Shown: positions 18,408 through 27,815, counted from the first letter of the stretch. The stretch: 64,000 nucleotides of DNA from Marinobacterium weihaiense (GCF_019061305.1 NZ_JAHQZT010000004.1:124001-188000), one strand, 5' to 3'. The notes: a model not told the origin generated them from the sequence alone. Made by a program: numbers and translations.

Positions 18408-19925
18408 TTACATCTGCCCGGTTTCTTCATAGCGCTGATGCCAGCTCAGCGCTTCTTCCAGCAGATGCGGAGTGTGCATGCCGCGACCGGAGTGCAGTGC
18501 ACGCTCGTAATAGTCGATCAGCGCCGGGCGGAAATCCGGGTGCGCACATTTGTTGATGATTTCGTGGGCACGCTGACGCGGTGACAGGCCGCGCAGATCT
18601 GCCAGACCCTGCTCGGTGACGATGATCTTGACGTCATGCTCGGTGTGGTCGACGTGGGAGACCATCGGCACGATCGCGGAGATGGCACCATCTTTCGCGG
18701 TCGACGGCGATACGAAGATCGACAGGTAGCCGTTACGGGCAAAGTCGCCTGAACCACCGATACCGTTCATCATGCGGGTACCCATGATGTGGGTGGAGTT
18801 GACGTTGCCGTACAGGTCGCACTCGATCAGGCCGTTCATGGCGATCACGCCGAGGCGACGGGCCAGCTCCGGATGGTTGGAGATGTCCTGCTGGCGCAGA
18901 ATGATCTTGTCACGGTAGAAGTCGATGTTCTCATCGAATTCTGCAATGCCGTCCGGGCTCAGGGAGAACGCTGTCGCGGAGGCGACCTTCAGGGTGCCGG
19001 ACTTGAGCATCTTCAGCATGCCGTCCTGAATCACCTCGGTGAACGCGGTCAGGCCTTTATACGGGCCTGCATCCAGGCCTTCGAGTACGGCGTTAGGGAT
19101 GTTACCCACGCCGGACTGGATCGGCAGCAGTTCTTTCGGCAGGCGGCCCAGCTCAATCTCTTTGTTGAAGAAATCGAGAATATGGCCGGCAATCTTCTTA
19201 GACACGTCATCGCTCGGCTTGAACGGCGAGTTGCGGTCCGGCGCGGCGGTTTCCACCACGGCAATCACTTTCTCCGGCGGGCACGCCAGGTACTTTTCAC
19301 CGATGCGATCGGATGGATCGGTCAGCATGATCGGCTTGCGGTTCGGCGGCAGGGCGGTACCGTAGTACACGTCGTGCATGCCTTCCAGCTTGGCGTTCTG
19401 CTTGGAGTTGACTTCAAGGATGATCTTGTCGGCCTGCTCGATCCAGGTCTTGTTGTTGCCGATGGACGAGGAGGGAATCAGGCTGCCGTCTTCACGAATG
19501 CCAGCTACTTCGATCAGGGCGATATCCATCTTGCCGAGGAAGCCGGACCAGGCGTACTGGGACACCTCGGAAAGGTGGTAATCGACGTAATCCATGGTGC
19601 CATTGTTGATGCGGCTGCGGCAGATGGGATCGCTCTGGAACGGCAGACGCATTTCAATGCCGTCGACTTCAGCCAGCACACCATCCAGTTCCGGCGCTGT
19701 AGACGCACCAGTCCAAACGTTGATGCGGAACGGCTTGGCATTCGGCTCGGCGTTCAGGCGGCGAATACGGTCAGCCAGAGCACCCGGGATGGCCTTCGGG
19801 TAACCGGCACCGGTGAAACCGCTCATGCCTACATTGGCGCCTGCCGGAATCAGTTCGGCAGCTTCTTCGGCACTCATCAGACGCTTGCTGAGGACCGGGC
19901 AAAGAATTCGTGCGTTATCAGACAT
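18408..19925 (-). CDS. Acetyl-CoA hydrolase / succinate:acetate CoA-transferase family protein
   Basis: A 505-residue class I CoA-transferase-fold enzyme of the Ach1/ScpC/AarC type. Family members move CoA between acetyl-CoA (or propionyl-CoA) and succinate, or hydrolyse acetyl-CoA. Signatures include GANVGMSGFTGAGYPKAIP near the N-terminus, the catalytic-glutamate region ending in GMLKMLKSGTLKVASATAFS, IGGSGDFARNGYLSIF, and TEQGLADLRGLSPRQRA near the C-terminus. It is monocistronic, with a terminator immediately downstream and a 335-base AT-rich upstream region. Which CoA donor and acceptor are used cannot be read from the sequence. Confidence 0.9.
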   Translation of the reverse strand: MSDNARILCPVLSKRLMSAEEAAELIPAGANVGMSGFTGAGYPKAIPGALADRIRRLNAEPNAKPFRINVWTGASTAPELDGVLAEVDGIEMRLPFQSDPICRSRINNGTMDYVDYHLSEVSQYAWSGFLGKMDIALIEVAGIREDGSLIPSSSIGNNKTWIEQADKIILEVNSKQNAKLEGMHDVYYGTALPPNRKPIMLTDPSDRIGEKYLACPPEKVIAVVETAAPDRNSPFKPSDDVSKKIAGHILDFFNKEIELGRLPKELLPIQSGVGNIPNAVLEGLDAGPYKGLTAFTEVIQDGMLKMLKSGTLKVASATAFSLSPDGIAEFDENIDFYRDKIILRQQDISNHPELARRLGVIAMNGLIECDLYGNVNSTHIMGTRMMNGIGGSGDFARNGYLSIFVSPSTAKDGAISAIVPMVSHVDHTEHDVKIIVTEQGLADLRGLSPRQRAHEIINKCAHPDFRPALIDYYERALHSGRGMHTPHLLEEALSWHQRYEETGQM

Positions 19926-20260
19926 AATTCAATCTCATGTCACATTGTTGACAATCTTGTGCGGCAACCCTGTGGCTGTTTTTTGCACAAGAGTGAAGAT
20001 GTGCCATTCTATCAGCGATTCAGAGGGTTTTAAGTCCCGACAAGCTTGGGATAGTAGTTCTTTAGTCTAGGATTAGCAAAAAATTGTAGACATTGTTGCA
20101 GTTTCGTGGAAACTAAGTTGCATTATGCGCAACCTGTTGCCGTTCAGGTGGTATTAGGCGTGTGTCTACCGTCACATGCCCTCCGGGTTTTCAGCTCCCG
20201 AGCGTAGGCATAAAAAAACGGGCCTGTGGCCCGTTTCTGTAATCTACAAGGCTCGGCGGA
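19926..20260. other. Intergenic region between acetyl-CoA hydrolase and helicase genes
   Basis: About 335 bases with no supported gene. The half next to the acetyl-CoA hydrolase is A/T-rich and should contain its minus-strand promoter; no hexamer pair stood out strongly enough to assign. The other end holds the helicase terminator listed separately. Confidence 0.6.
20212..20236 (-). terminator. Intrinsic terminator of the DEAD-box helicase gene
   Basis: AAACGGGCC (20216-20224), loop TGT, GGCCCGTTT (20228-20236): a 9-bp stem. On the minus strand the stem runs into a seven-base T tract (complement of 20212-20218), directly downstream of the helicase stop codon. Confidence 0.85.
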
Positions 20261-21622
20261 TCACCGAGGCTTTTTCTTCATCATCGGCATAGAACCATCG
20301 CCCAGAGAGGATGAGGCAGCATCGCTGCCGCGGCGCTTGCCGGTCTGCTTGCGATCAGTTGTACGCTGCTTGCCGGCAGGGCGTACACCTTTCTTACCGC
20401 CCTTGGTGTCCTTGCTGCCTTTGGTATCGGGCTTGCGCTTTTTGTTGCCGGCGGCCTTGCCGGACGCCTTCACTTTTCTGGGGCCCTTGTAGCTGCCTTC
20501 GACCCCCTTGAGGGTGCGGCGTTCGAACTCGAGGCGCAGGTAGCGCTCAATGCTGGCCATCAGGTTCCATTCATTGTGTGCAATCAGGCAAATCGCCAGC
20601 CCTTCGCGTTCCTGGCGGCCGGTACGGCCGACGCGGTGCAGGTGCTCGTCACCCTTGCGCGCCATGTCGAAGTTGATCACCAGGTCCAGGCCGTCGATGT
20701 CCAGGCCGCGTGCGGCAACATCCGTGGCGACCAGGATGTTGATTTTGCCACTGCGCATCAATCCCATGACGTGCTTGCGCTCGTCCTGGCTCATCTCGCC
20801 ATGCAGTACGCCTGAGCGGCGGTTCTGGCGCTGCAGGCTTTTGGCCAGCCATTGGGCCTTGTCGCGGGTGTTGGTGAAAATAATGGCCTTGTCGTACTGC
20901 TCATGTGCCAGCAGCCACTCGACCAGGCGCTCCTTGTGCTTGTCGTCATCGGCCAGAATGATCTGCTGGCGAATGCGCTCCTGTGCGTTCTGCGGCGTGT
21001 TGAGCAGCAGTTCCTTCGGTTCGTTGAGCACCTGCGGCAGCAGGGCGCGTACGCCGGGGTGGGTCAGGGTAGCGGAAAAGACCATTGACTGGCGTTCGGG
21101 ACGGCAGATATCCACGATCGCCATCACCTCGTCGCGAAAGCCCATGTCGAGCATGCGGTCGGCTTCGTCCAGTACCAGGAATTCCAGGTCGTCAAAGTCC
21201 AGTGTCCGGCGCTCCAGGTGCTCGGCCAGACGACCGGGGGTAGCCACCAGAATTTCAGGGTTCCTGCGGATTTCGGCCGCCTGCTCTTTGAAGCCGGTGC
21301 CGCCGCAGACGGTCATGCAGCCGATGCGGGTAAAGGCGGCCATGGACTTGACGGCTTCGCACACCTGTTCGGCCAATTCACGGGTGGGGGTCAGGATCAG
21401 ACCCCGGGTGCCGATATTGGGGGCAGGCCGGTCCAGAAAGTGCTGCAGCATGGGCACAACGAAGGCCAGCGTCTTGCCGCTGCCGGTTTCGGCACCCACC
21501 ATCAGGTCATGTCCTTCCATGGCCGGTGGCAGGGCGGCTTGCTGTACCGGTGTCGGTTGGGTAAAGCCCAGTTGGTCGATCGCCTTGAGCAGGCGGTCAT
21601 GAAGCATCAGGTCTGCAAACAC
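20261..21622 (-). CDS. DEAD-box ATP-dependent RNA helicase (SrmB/RhlE-like)
   Basis: A 453-residue RNA helicase with two RecA-like domains. Motifs in order: the Q motif region (LGFTQPTPVQQAALPP), motif I AETGSGKT, Ia PTRELAEQV, Ib TPGRLAEHL, II LDEADRM (DEAD), III FSATL, then domain 2 with IIFTNTRDKAQWL, VATDVAARGLDI and HRVGRTGRQ. The C-terminal tail from about residue 380 is strongly basic (Lys/Arg/Gly), typical of helicases that act on ribosomal RNA. A role in ribosome assembly or mRNA turnover, often important in the cold, is expected for the family. The exact orthology among SrmB, RhlE and RhlB is not settled here. Confidence 0.92.
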   Translation of the reverse strand: MFADLMLHDRLLKAIDQLGFTQPTPVQQAALPPAMEGHDLMVGAETGSGKTLAFVVPMLQHFLDRPAPNIGTRGLILTPTRELAEQVCEAVKSMAAFTRIGCMTVCGGTGFKEQAAEIRRNPEILVATPGRLAEHLERRTLDFDDLEFLVLDEADRMLDMGFRDEVMAIVDICRPERQSMVFSATLTHPGVRALLPQVLNEPKELLLNTPQNAQERIRQQIILADDDKHKERLVEWLLAHEQYDKAIIFTNTRDKAQWLAKSLQRQNRRSGVLHGEMSQDERKHVMGLMRSGKINILVATDVAARGLDIDGLDLVINFDMARKGDEHLHRVGRTGRQEREGLAICLIAHNEWNLMASIERYLRLEFERRTLKGVEGSYKGPRKVKASGKAAGNKKRKPDTKGSKDTKGGKKGVRPAGKQRTTDRKQTGKRRGSDAASSSLGDGSMPMMKKKPR

Positions 21623-21939
21623 GTACTTTCACTCGCTTGAAATCAGATGCGCCTATGCTAGCAGAAAAGCGCGGCGCTGACTGCGCAGGGTCAAAAAATG
21701 AACGCAGCGGGCCAAGCCAGTCGCCATGCTGCCTGAGCGGCATTGGCGGAGGCTTGTCCATGGAGTTGTCCACATAATCTGTGCATAGTTTGAAGCGGGC
21801 AGACCAGGTATGGTCGGCTCGGGAAAGAAGGTGTTATTGATAGTTATTTGCTATCAATTTGGTTTAAATAGTTGATTGTATTTATTCACGCTGTGCTGGC
21901 ATCCTGAATGCAATCTCATTCATGACAGGAGCCTCAACC
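21623..21939. other. Intergenic region upstream of the peroxiredoxin-glutaredoxin gene
   Basis: About 317 bases between the divergent helicase and peroxiredoxin genes. It contains the OxyR-like palindrome at 21837-21857 and an inverted pair of DnaA-box-like 9-mers (TTGTCCACA at 21766-21774 and the reverse of CTATGCACA at 21780-21788). No coding potential was seen. Confidence 0.6.
21837..21857. promoter_or_regulatory. OxyR-like inverted repeat upstream of peroxiredoxin gene
   Basis: TTGATAG (21837-21843), spacer TTATTTG, CTATCAA (21851-21857): a perfect 7-bp inverted repeat containing ATAG-N7-CTAT, the core half of the OxyR consensus. It lies about 80-100 bases before the start of a peroxide-reducing enzyme. 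A second ATAG-like half at the canonical 22-base register is not present, so this is at best a partial OxyR site. The repeat is observed and the regulator is inferred. Confidence 0.4.
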
Positions 21940-22680
21940 ATGTCACACCCCCGCGAAGGACAGCCGGTCCCTCAGGTCACCTTTCATACCCGCATCAACA
22001 ACAACTGGGTCGATGTCACCACGGATGACCTGTTCCAGAACAAGACCGTGGTGCTCTTCTCGTTGCCGGGCGCTTTTACGCCGACCTGCTCGAGTACCCA
22101 TCTGCCTCGTTACAACGAGCTGGCACCGGTACTCAAGGCCAATGGCGTCGACAGCATCATCTGCCTGTCGGTTAATGACCCCTTCGTGATGGACGCCTGG
22201 GCACAGGATCTGCACGCGGAGAATATCTACATGCTGCCCGATGGCAATGCCGATTTTACCGAGGGCATGGATATGCTGGTGGACAAGCATGAACTCGGCT
22301 TCGGCAAGCGCAGCTGGCGCTACGCCATGTTGGTGAAAAACGGCGTGGTGGAAAAAATGTTCGTGGAGCCGAACAAGCCGGGCGACCCCTTTGAAGTGTC
22401 CGATGCCGACACCATGCTCAATTACATCAACCCCCAGGCCAAGTGCCCTCACCGCATTACCCTGATCAGCAAGCCGGGCTGCGCCCACTGTGTACGGGCC
22501 AAGCAGGCGCTGACAGACAGGGGCATGAAGTTCGAAACCATCGAGCTGGGCAGCCACGGCGTCAGCTTTTCGACTCTGAACGCCCTGACCGGCCGTGGCA
22601 CGACGCCACAGGTATTCGTGGACGGGGAGTTGATCGGGACCGCGGATGAACTGGAAGCCTGGCTGGCGCGCCTGGGCTGA
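21940..22680 (+). CDS. Peroxiredoxin-glutaredoxin fusion (Prx5/PGdx type)
   Basis: A 246-residue hybrid peroxidase. The N-terminal Prx5-like domain (about 1-160) carries the peroxidatic cysteine in PGAFTPTCSSTHLPRY. The C-terminal glutaredoxin domain (about 170-246) has the CxxC site in SKPGCAHCVRAKQAL and the GSH-binding TTPQVFVDGELIG. In Haemophilus-type PGdx proteins the Grx domain recycles the Prx domain with glutathione, detoxifying H2O2 and organic peroxides. ATG 21940 is chosen over the in-frame ATG at 21922 because AGGAG (21927-21931) lies 8 bases before it. It is followed by a strong bidirectional terminator, hence probably monocistronic. Confidence 0.93.
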   Translation: MSHPREGQPVPQVTFHTRINNNWVDVTTDDLFQNKTVVLFSLPGAFTPTCSSTHLPRYNELAPVLKANGVDSIICLSVNDPFVMDAWAQDLHAENIYMLPDGNADFTEGMDMLVDKHELGFGKRSWRYAMLVKNGVVEKMFVEPNKPGDPFEVSDADTMLNYINPQAKCPHRITLISKPGCAHCVRAKQALTDRGMKFETIELGSHGVSFSTLNALTGRGTTPQVFVDGELIGTADELEAWLARLG

Positions 22681-22702
22681 ACTTGTCCTGCAGTTCACTG
22701 AC

Positions 22703-22732
22703 AAAAAACCGGAGCCTGGCTCCGGTTTTTTT
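22703..22732. terminator. Bidirectional intrinsic terminator after the peroxiredoxin gene
   Basis: AAAAAACCGGAG, loop CCTGG, CTCCGGTTTTTTT: a GC stem flanked by A and T tracts, directly after the peroxiredoxin-glutaredoxin stop codon at 22680. Confidence 0.92.
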
Positions 22733-22830
22733 GTGCCTTGCCGGGGAAACCGGACACAGACAGCCGAAAACCTGCTTGCTACATTACTTTCACGGCTGCC
22801 TGGTGGACGACCAACTTGTACGGAGACACC

Positions 22831-23316
22831 ATGTTCGTATATTTCAACAAGGGGCGGGCGCTGCTGCTGCTCGGACTGATGCTGCTTGCCGGCTGTAGCT
22901 CGACCTCGTCGACTCGTTATGCCCCGGCGGCGGTGGATGATCCGGTGCGCAATCGTCTGCTGATCAGCTATTCGCAATGGGCCGGGACCCCGTACCGTTA
23001 TGGCGGCGATGACCGCCGGGGCGTCGATTGTTCGGGGTTTATCCAGCAGGTGTATCGGCAACTGGACGGACGCCAGCTGCCGCGAACCACTGAAGCCCAG
23101 GCGCGGCTCGGCGACAGGGTCGCGCGCGACCGCTTGCGGCCGGCCGACCTGGTGTTCTTTCGAACCGGCTGGAAGCAGCGCCATGCCGGCATTTATCTGG
23201 GAGGTGGTGAATTCATGCATGCCTCTACCAGTCGCGGGGTCATGATTTCGCGTCTGGACAACCCTTACTGGGAAGGCAGCTGGTGGATGGCGCGGCGTTT
23301 GCCCGCTGACCGCTGA
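22831..23316 (+). CDS. NlpC/P60 cell-wall endopeptidase lipoprotein (MepS/Spr-like)
   Basis: A 161-residue lipoprotein predicted to cleave peptidoglycan cross-bridges or stem peptides in the periplasm. The lipobox LLAGC places the acylated cysteine at residue 22 after a short signal peptide. The NlpC/P60 domain has catalytic Cys67 in GVDCSGF and His in RHAGIYLGGGEFMHAST, with the third polar residue shortly after. GGAG at 22822-22825 supports ATG 22831 over longer in-frame readings, which would run through the upstream terminator region. Size and architecture match Spr/MepS and NlpC of enterobacteria. Confidence 0.92.
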   Translation: MFVYFNKGRALLLLGLMLLAGCSSTSSTRYAPAAVDDPVRNRLLISYSQWAGTPYRYGGDDRRGVDCSGFIQQVYRQLDGRQLPRTTEAQARLGDRVARDRLRPADLVFFRTGWKQRHAGIYLGGGEFMHASTSRGVMISRLDNPYWEGSWWMARRLPADR

Positions 23317-23757
23317 AGCAGGTTATCAACAGTGTAGGCACGGTAGGCCAAGCACTGAATTGGAGCAGTCGCGAAAATGTGGATGAACCGGCTTGATTAT
23401 TTTGTTTTTCGGCCAGTTTGATGAATATTTGATCGGTCGCTTGGGGTTGACAAAAAGTCATGATTCAAAATTATCACCTGGACGTATAAGAAATGTACGA
23501 CTTTTAAATTTTCTTTAAAATCAATATTTTATCAGATAGCTCTTAATGCTTTCCAAAACTTATCCTGTGGTTTATGCACAGAATGTGTGGGCAAAATACT
23601 TCGGGTTTTCAACAGCCGTGATCTCGGCGTCATCGTGTGGGCAATTGTGTGGGCAGGTTGATTTAGGCACCGGTTGGATTGTTCGTCGAGCTACTACCGC
23701 AGGTTTCGTCATGGCCCCTTTGAGGTAAACTGTTGCGCCATGACAAAGGAGAAGTGC
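23317..23757. other. Long AT-rich intergenic region
   Basis: About 440 bases with a distinctly A/T-rich centre (23390-23560). It contains DnaA-box-like 9-mers, the best being TTATGCACA at 23572-23580, with a looser TTATCAACA near 23324. It should carry the promoter of the binding-protein/GGDEF-EAL operon. No coding ORF with a convincing ribosome site and no strong terminator after the NlpC/P60 gene was seen. Confidence 0.6.
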
Positions 23758-24711
23758 ATGAATGCTATCAGGCGGAGATGCCTGGCCTTGTGTGTATTGG
23801 CAGCTGTGCTGGCCGGATGCCTGTCGGCACCCGCGCCGGTTTTGAAGCTGGGAACCAATGTCTGGCCCGGTTACGAGCCTCTCTATCTGGCCCGGGAGCA
23901 GGGGGTGCTGGATGCCCGTCAAGTGGGCCTGGTGGAGCTGTTATCGGCCAGCGAAGTGATGCGGGCGTATCGCAACGGTGCCATCGATGCGGCGGCCCTG
24001 ACGCTGGACGAAGTGATTACGCTGCGTGAAATGGGTATGCGACCGGTGATTGTTCAGGTTGCCGATATTTCCGCCGGGGCGGATGTCATCCTGGCCCGGC
24101 CGGGGCTCACCCGGGTCGAGGACTTAAGAGGACGGCGCGTCGGTGTCGAGGGTACCGCGTTGGGGGCTTACATGCTGTCACGGGCCTTGACGCTGAACGG
24201 CATGAATTTGAACGATGTCACGCCGGTGCAGCTTGAAGTTCACGAGCATCAACAGGCCTTTGTCAGCGGCAGTGTGGATGCCGTGGTAACCTTCGATCCG
24301 GTACGCAGTCAATTGCTGGAGGCCGGTGCTGTGCCGGTATTTGATTCCAGCCAGATCCCCGGTGAAATCGTCGATGTACTGGTGGTGCGTGAACAGTTGC
24401 TGCACAGTCACCATGCCCAGATCCAGCACCTGATTCAAGCTTGGCAGGCAAGCCTGGTGCGTCTCAAGGCGGATCCTGAAGCGGCGGCACGCATTATGGC
24501 AACGCGCCTGAAGCTGCCACCTGATGAAGTACTGCAGGGCCTGGGGCAACTTGAAATGCCGGGTGGGGACGCCAGTGCAGCACTGATGATTGGCGCGCCG
24601 CCCGTCTTGATGCAGCAGGCCGATCGGCTGGCATCGCTCATGCGTGAGCATGGCCTGATTCAGCAACAACCCGACCTGGAGGGGCTGATCTACAGCCGGT
24701 ATCCCGATTGA
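23758..24711 (+). CDS. NMT1/SsuA-like solute-binding lipoprotein linked to a c-di-GMP enzyme
   Basis: A 317-residue periplasmic binding protein with a lipobox (VLAGC, Cys21). The family opening is LKLGTNVWPGYEPLYLAREQ, followed by GAIDAAALTLDEVI, DLRGRRVGVEGTALGAYML and VDAVVTFDPVRSQLL, as in NMT1/SsuA-like binding proteins for sulfonate, nitrate or thiamine-precursor uptake. No permease or ATPase gene is adjacent; instead the stop codon overlaps the start of a membrane GGDEF-EAL gene. This points to a sensory role, presenting a ligand state to that protein, rather than transport (inference). AAAGGAG supports ATG 23758; ATG 23740 is an in-frame alternative. Confidence 0.85.
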   Translation: MNAIRRRCLALCVLAAVLAGCLSAPAPVLKLGTNVWPGYEPLYLAREQGVLDARQVGLVELLSASEVMRAYRNGAIDAAALTLDEVITLREMGMRPVIVQVADISAGADVILARPGLTRVEDLRGRRVGVEGTALGAYMLSRALTLNGMNLNDVTPVQLEVHEHQQAFVSGSVDAVVTFDPVRSQLLEAGAVPVFDSSQIPGEIVDVLVVREQLLHSHHAQIQHLIQAWQASLVRLKADPEAAARIMATRLKLPPDEVLQGLGQLEMPGGDASAALMIGAPPVLMQQADRLASLMREHGLIQQQPDLEGLIYSRYPD

Positions 24712-27503
24712 TGAGGTTCATGACAACTGTTCCGTTGCGCCGCCTGGTGCCCGTCACCATACTGGCCTTTGCACTGCTGACATTGGTCCTGGCATTTGTG
24801 GTGATCAAGCCCTATGTGGGCACGCTGTTGTATTCCAATCTTGAATCCGGCCTCAAATCGACCCTGAATCGGCTGCAGGGTGCCAGTGAATACATGCTTA
24901 GCAAGGGGGATCTGGAAGGACTGCGGCGTGAAGTGGCGGCGACCAGCGCTAACAGCGAGGTCAAGCACCTGCTGGTGGCGGATGCCGCAGGTCGGGTGCT
25001 GGCGGCCAGCCGGCTAAGCCATGTGGGCCAGCCGCTGGCCGCATTGCCCCTGCATGTGGATTGGCAGGTCATCAATCGCGGGGCACGTAGTTGGATGCCG
25101 GTATACAGACACGAAGATCAGGGCGAGAACACTATCTACGGTGTGGCACCATTCATCTATCCTGACCCTGAAAGCGGCTTCCGTGACCGCCGTGGGGTCG
25201 TATTGGTCGAGGTTGATATTGACCGTACCCTGAGTCAGATGTACTACCGCCTGGACCAGCTGTTCCTGTGGGTCAGTGTGGCGGTTATCGTGATGGCCGC
25301 TTTGGCTTGGTTACTGCTGGAGCGTGCCGTCAGTCGGCGTCTGCTGCGCATTACTCAGACCGTTCAGGGGCTGGCAGCCGATGACCTGAGTTGCCGGACA
25401 GGGCTGCAGGGGCAGGATGAGCTCAGTCAGATCGGCCAGACTCTGGACCGGATGGCGCAGCACCTGGAGCAGAACCGGCACCAGCTGCTACAGACCAACC
25501 GACAGATGGAAAATATCCTGCGCTTCATTCCCTCGATGGTGTACATCAAGGACCCCGACGGCTGTTACCGCTTGGTTAACGAACGTTTCATCCAAGTGCT
25601 GGGGGAGCCGGATGCGAATGGCAGTACCGTATTTGACCTGTTGCCCCAGCCCTATGCGGCTGACATCGCGGCGCGGGACGAGGACGTACTGCACACTGGT
25701 CGGGCGCATCAGTTTCAGATCAGTTTTCCGGTACAGGGTGAGCTGCACAACTGGTTCATGGTGAAGTTTCCGCTGGTGGACGAGCATGGTGGGGTCTATG
25801 CAATTTGCACCGTAGCCACGGATGTAACCGAGCAGGAACGCAACGAGAACCTGGCCCGGATTGCCCAGCGTATTTTTGAACACACGGCCGAGGGCATCAT
25901 GATCACGGATGCGGATAACCGCATCGTGGACGTCAACCAGTCACTGATCACCATGACCGGGTACCGGCGCGAGCAGCTGCTGGGGCAGTCGCCGGCCATG
26001 CACAAGTCCGGTCAGCAGAGCAGCCGTTTTTATGCCCAGATGTGGGAGGCGCTCAACACCCGGGGCAAGTGGAGCGGGGAGTTGGTGAACAGGCGTGCGG
26101 ACGGCCGCTGCTATCCGGTACGCCTGTCACTCAATACCATCACCAACCGTCAAGGCGAGCTCGATGGCTACTTCGGCATTTTCCAGGACATCACCGAAGA
26201 GAAGCGTTCCCAGCAGGACCTGCACCAATTGGCCTACCATGACATCCTGACCGGGTTGTACAACCGTACCGAGTTCATGCGTGTAGTGGACGCCGCGGTG
26301 GACAGTGGTGCGCGTTATCAGCAGCACTTTGGGCTGCTGTTCATCGACCTGGATCTGTTCAAGGAGGTCAATGACAGCTTCGGTCATGCCGCCGGCGATC
26401 GGCTGTTGTGTGAAGTGGCCCAGCGTCTGCGCGGTTGCCTGCGGGATTCCGATCGGGCGTTCCGACTGGGCGGGGACGAGTTTACGGTCATGTTGCCGGC
26501 TGTGCAGGATGACAGTGATATGACGGCCGTAGCCGAAAAACTGATCAAGCGCCTGAAAGCGCCGTTCATTGTCGATGGCCAGATCCTGTATATCGGCTGC
26601 AGTATCGGCCTGGTCAGTTACCCTCGTGATGGCGTCGACCGGGACACATTACTGGGACATGCCGATGCGGCGATGTACTTTGCCAAGGAGCAGGGGCGCG
26701 GCCGGTATGCGTTTTTCGACCCGCAGATCAATGCCCGCAACCAGCGCACCATGAAGATCAAGACTGGCCTGAATCAGGCGCTGGCGCGTAACGAGCTGAG
26801 TCTGGTGTATCAGCCGCGGGTGCTGGCGGATACGGAGCAGGTGACCGGCTATGAAGCCCTGCTGCGCTGGCACAGCCAAGAGCTGGGTGCCGTGTCACCG
26901 GCCGAGTTCATCCCCGTGGCCGAAACGACCGGCATTCTGGAGCAGATGACCGAGTGGCTGTTGCAGCGGGTGGTGGACGATCTCGGCAGCGCGGTACTGG
27001 GCGGCAAGCAGATCAGCGTTAACCTGTCGCCGCGGCAGTTCCAGACCGGTAACTGGGCCGATACGCTGCGCAGGACCATCGAACAGCACCGGCTGCAGCC
27101 GGAGCAGCTGTGTATCGAAGTGACGGAGAGTGCGCTGGTGGAAAACTTCCAGGCCACGGCACACCAGCTGGAAGAGGTGCAGGCGTTGGGTGTGGAGGTG
27201 GCCATCGACGATTTCGGTACCGGTTACTCGTCGCTTGAGTACCTCAAGCGGCTGCCGATCGACTACCTCAAGATCGATCGCTCCTTTGTCAGCGACATCG
27301 AAACCGATGCCGATGATCGGGTCATCGTGGAGACCATTATCGTGCTGGCGCATTCATTAGGGCTGCAGGTGGTCGCCGAAGGGGTGGAGACCCGTGCCCA
27401 GGCCGACTTCCTGCGCGCACGCGGTTGTGACGAGTTGCAGGGCTATCTGTTCTCGGCACCGCGCCCGCTGTCCGAATTGGGTGTACAACAGGTAAAAAAT
27501 TAA
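24711..27503 (+). CDS. Membrane PAS-PAS-GGDEF-EAL cyclic di-GMP enzyme
   Basis: A 930-residue inner-membrane protein. Two transmembrane segments (about 8-30 and 183-203) flank a periplasmic domain of about 150 residues, followed by HAMP, two PAS domains (about 260-375 and 385-500), GGDEF and EAL. GGDEF is intact (RLGGDEF near 586) with an inhibitory RxxD (RDSD) five residues before it. EAL is also intact (YEALLRW near 714, [21 protein letters not shown]). Both cyclase and phosphodiesterase activity are therefore possible. ATG 24711 shares its A with the TGA of the upstream binding-protein gene; TTG 24708 is an alternative. Translational coupling is likely. Confidence 0.92.
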   Translation: MRFMTTVPLRRLVPVTILAFALLTLVLAFVVIKPYVGTLLYSNLESGLKSTLNRLQGASEYMLSKGDLEGLRREVAATSANSEVKHLLVADAAGRVLAASRLSHVGQPLAALPLHVDWQVINRGARSWMPVYRHEDQGENTIYGVAPFIYPDPESGFRDRRGVVLVEVDIDRTLSQMYYRLDQLFLWVSVAVIVMAALAWLLLERAVSRRLLRITQTVQGLAADDLSCRTGLQGQDELSQIGQTLDRMAQHLEQNRHQLLQTNRQMENILRFIPSMVYIKDPDGCYRLVNERFIQVLGEPDANGSTVFDLLPQPYAADIAARDEDVLHTGRAHQFQISFPVQGELHNWFMVKFPLVDEHGGVYAICTVATDVTEQERNENLARIAQRIFEHTAEGIMITDADNRIVDVNQSLITMTGYRREQLLGQSPAMHKSGQQSSRFYAQMWEALNTRGKWSGELVNRRADGRCYPVRLSLNTITNRQGELDGYFGIFQDITEEKRSQQDLHQLAYHDILTGLYNRTEFMRVVDAAVDSGARYQQHFGLLFIDLDLFKEVNDSFGHAAGDRLLCEVAQRLRGCLRDSDRAFRLGGDEFTVMLPAVQDDSDMTAVAEKLIKRLKAPFIVDGQILYIGCSIGLVSYPRDGVDRDTLLGHADAAMYFAKEQGRGRYAFFDPQINARNQRTMKIKTGLNQALARNELSLVYQPRVLADTEQVTGYEALLRWHSQELGAVSPAEFIPVAETTGILEQMTEWLLQRVVDDLGSAVLGGKQISVNLSPRQFQTGNWADTLRRTIEQHRLQPEQLCIEVTESALVENFQATAHQLEEVQALGVEVAIDDFGTGYSSLEYLKRLPIDYLKIDRSFVSDIETDADDRVIVETIIVLAHSLGLQVVAEGVETRAQADFLRARGCDELQGYLFSAPRPLSELGVQQVKN

Positions 27504-27542
27504 CCATTTCAGCCAATTATGCAATTTTTTTGGCAAGGGGTG

Positions 27543-27570
27543 TTGACAGGAAATCTTTAGGCGGTAGAAT
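27543..27570 (+). promoter_or_regulatory. Sigma-70-type promoter of the tRNA cluster
   Basis: Perfect -35 TTGACA (27543-27548), a 16-base spacer and -10 TAGAAT (27565-27570), ending 15 bases before the first tRNA. This is a strong match for a stable-RNA promoter. Confidence 0.8.
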
Positions 27571-27585
27571 CTGCGCCCATCCTTT

Positions 27586-27673
27586 GGAGGGGTGGCTGAG
27601 TGGTCGAAAGCACCGGTCTTGAAAACCGACGAGTCGAGAGGCTCCCAGGGTTCGAATCCCTGCCCCTCCGCCA
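27586..27673 (+). tRNA. tRNA-Ser(UGA)
   Basis: An 88-base cloverleaf including encoded CCA. The acceptor stem GGAGGGG pairs with CCCCTCC, the anticodon loop CTTGAAA gives UGA, there is a long variable arm as expected for serine, and the T loop is GGTTCGAATCC. Confidence 0.97.
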
Positions 27674-27696
27674 CTAAGGATGATGATTTGGACAGT

Positions 27697-27772
27697 TCCT
27701 CGATAGCTCAGTTGGTAGAGCAGTAGACTGTTAATCTATTGGTCGCTGGTTCGAGTCCAGCTCGAGGAGCCA
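27697..27772 (+). tRNA. tRNA-Asn(GUU)
   Basis: A 76-base cloverleaf with encoded CCA. The acceptor TCCTCGA pairs with TCGAGGA, the anticodon loop CTGTTAA gives GUU, and the D and T arms are canonical. It is 23 bases after tRNA-Ser. Confidence 0.97.
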
Positions 27773-27815
27773 AATCATAAAGCCTGGCCTGTTTGGCCTG
27801 GCACACGCAAAGAGC

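Noticed and set aside
21766-21788. Inverted DnaA-box-like pair as a possible replication origin
   Set aside because: No dnaA, dnaN, gyrB, rpmH or mnmG neighbours and no 13-mer-type AT repeats alongside it.
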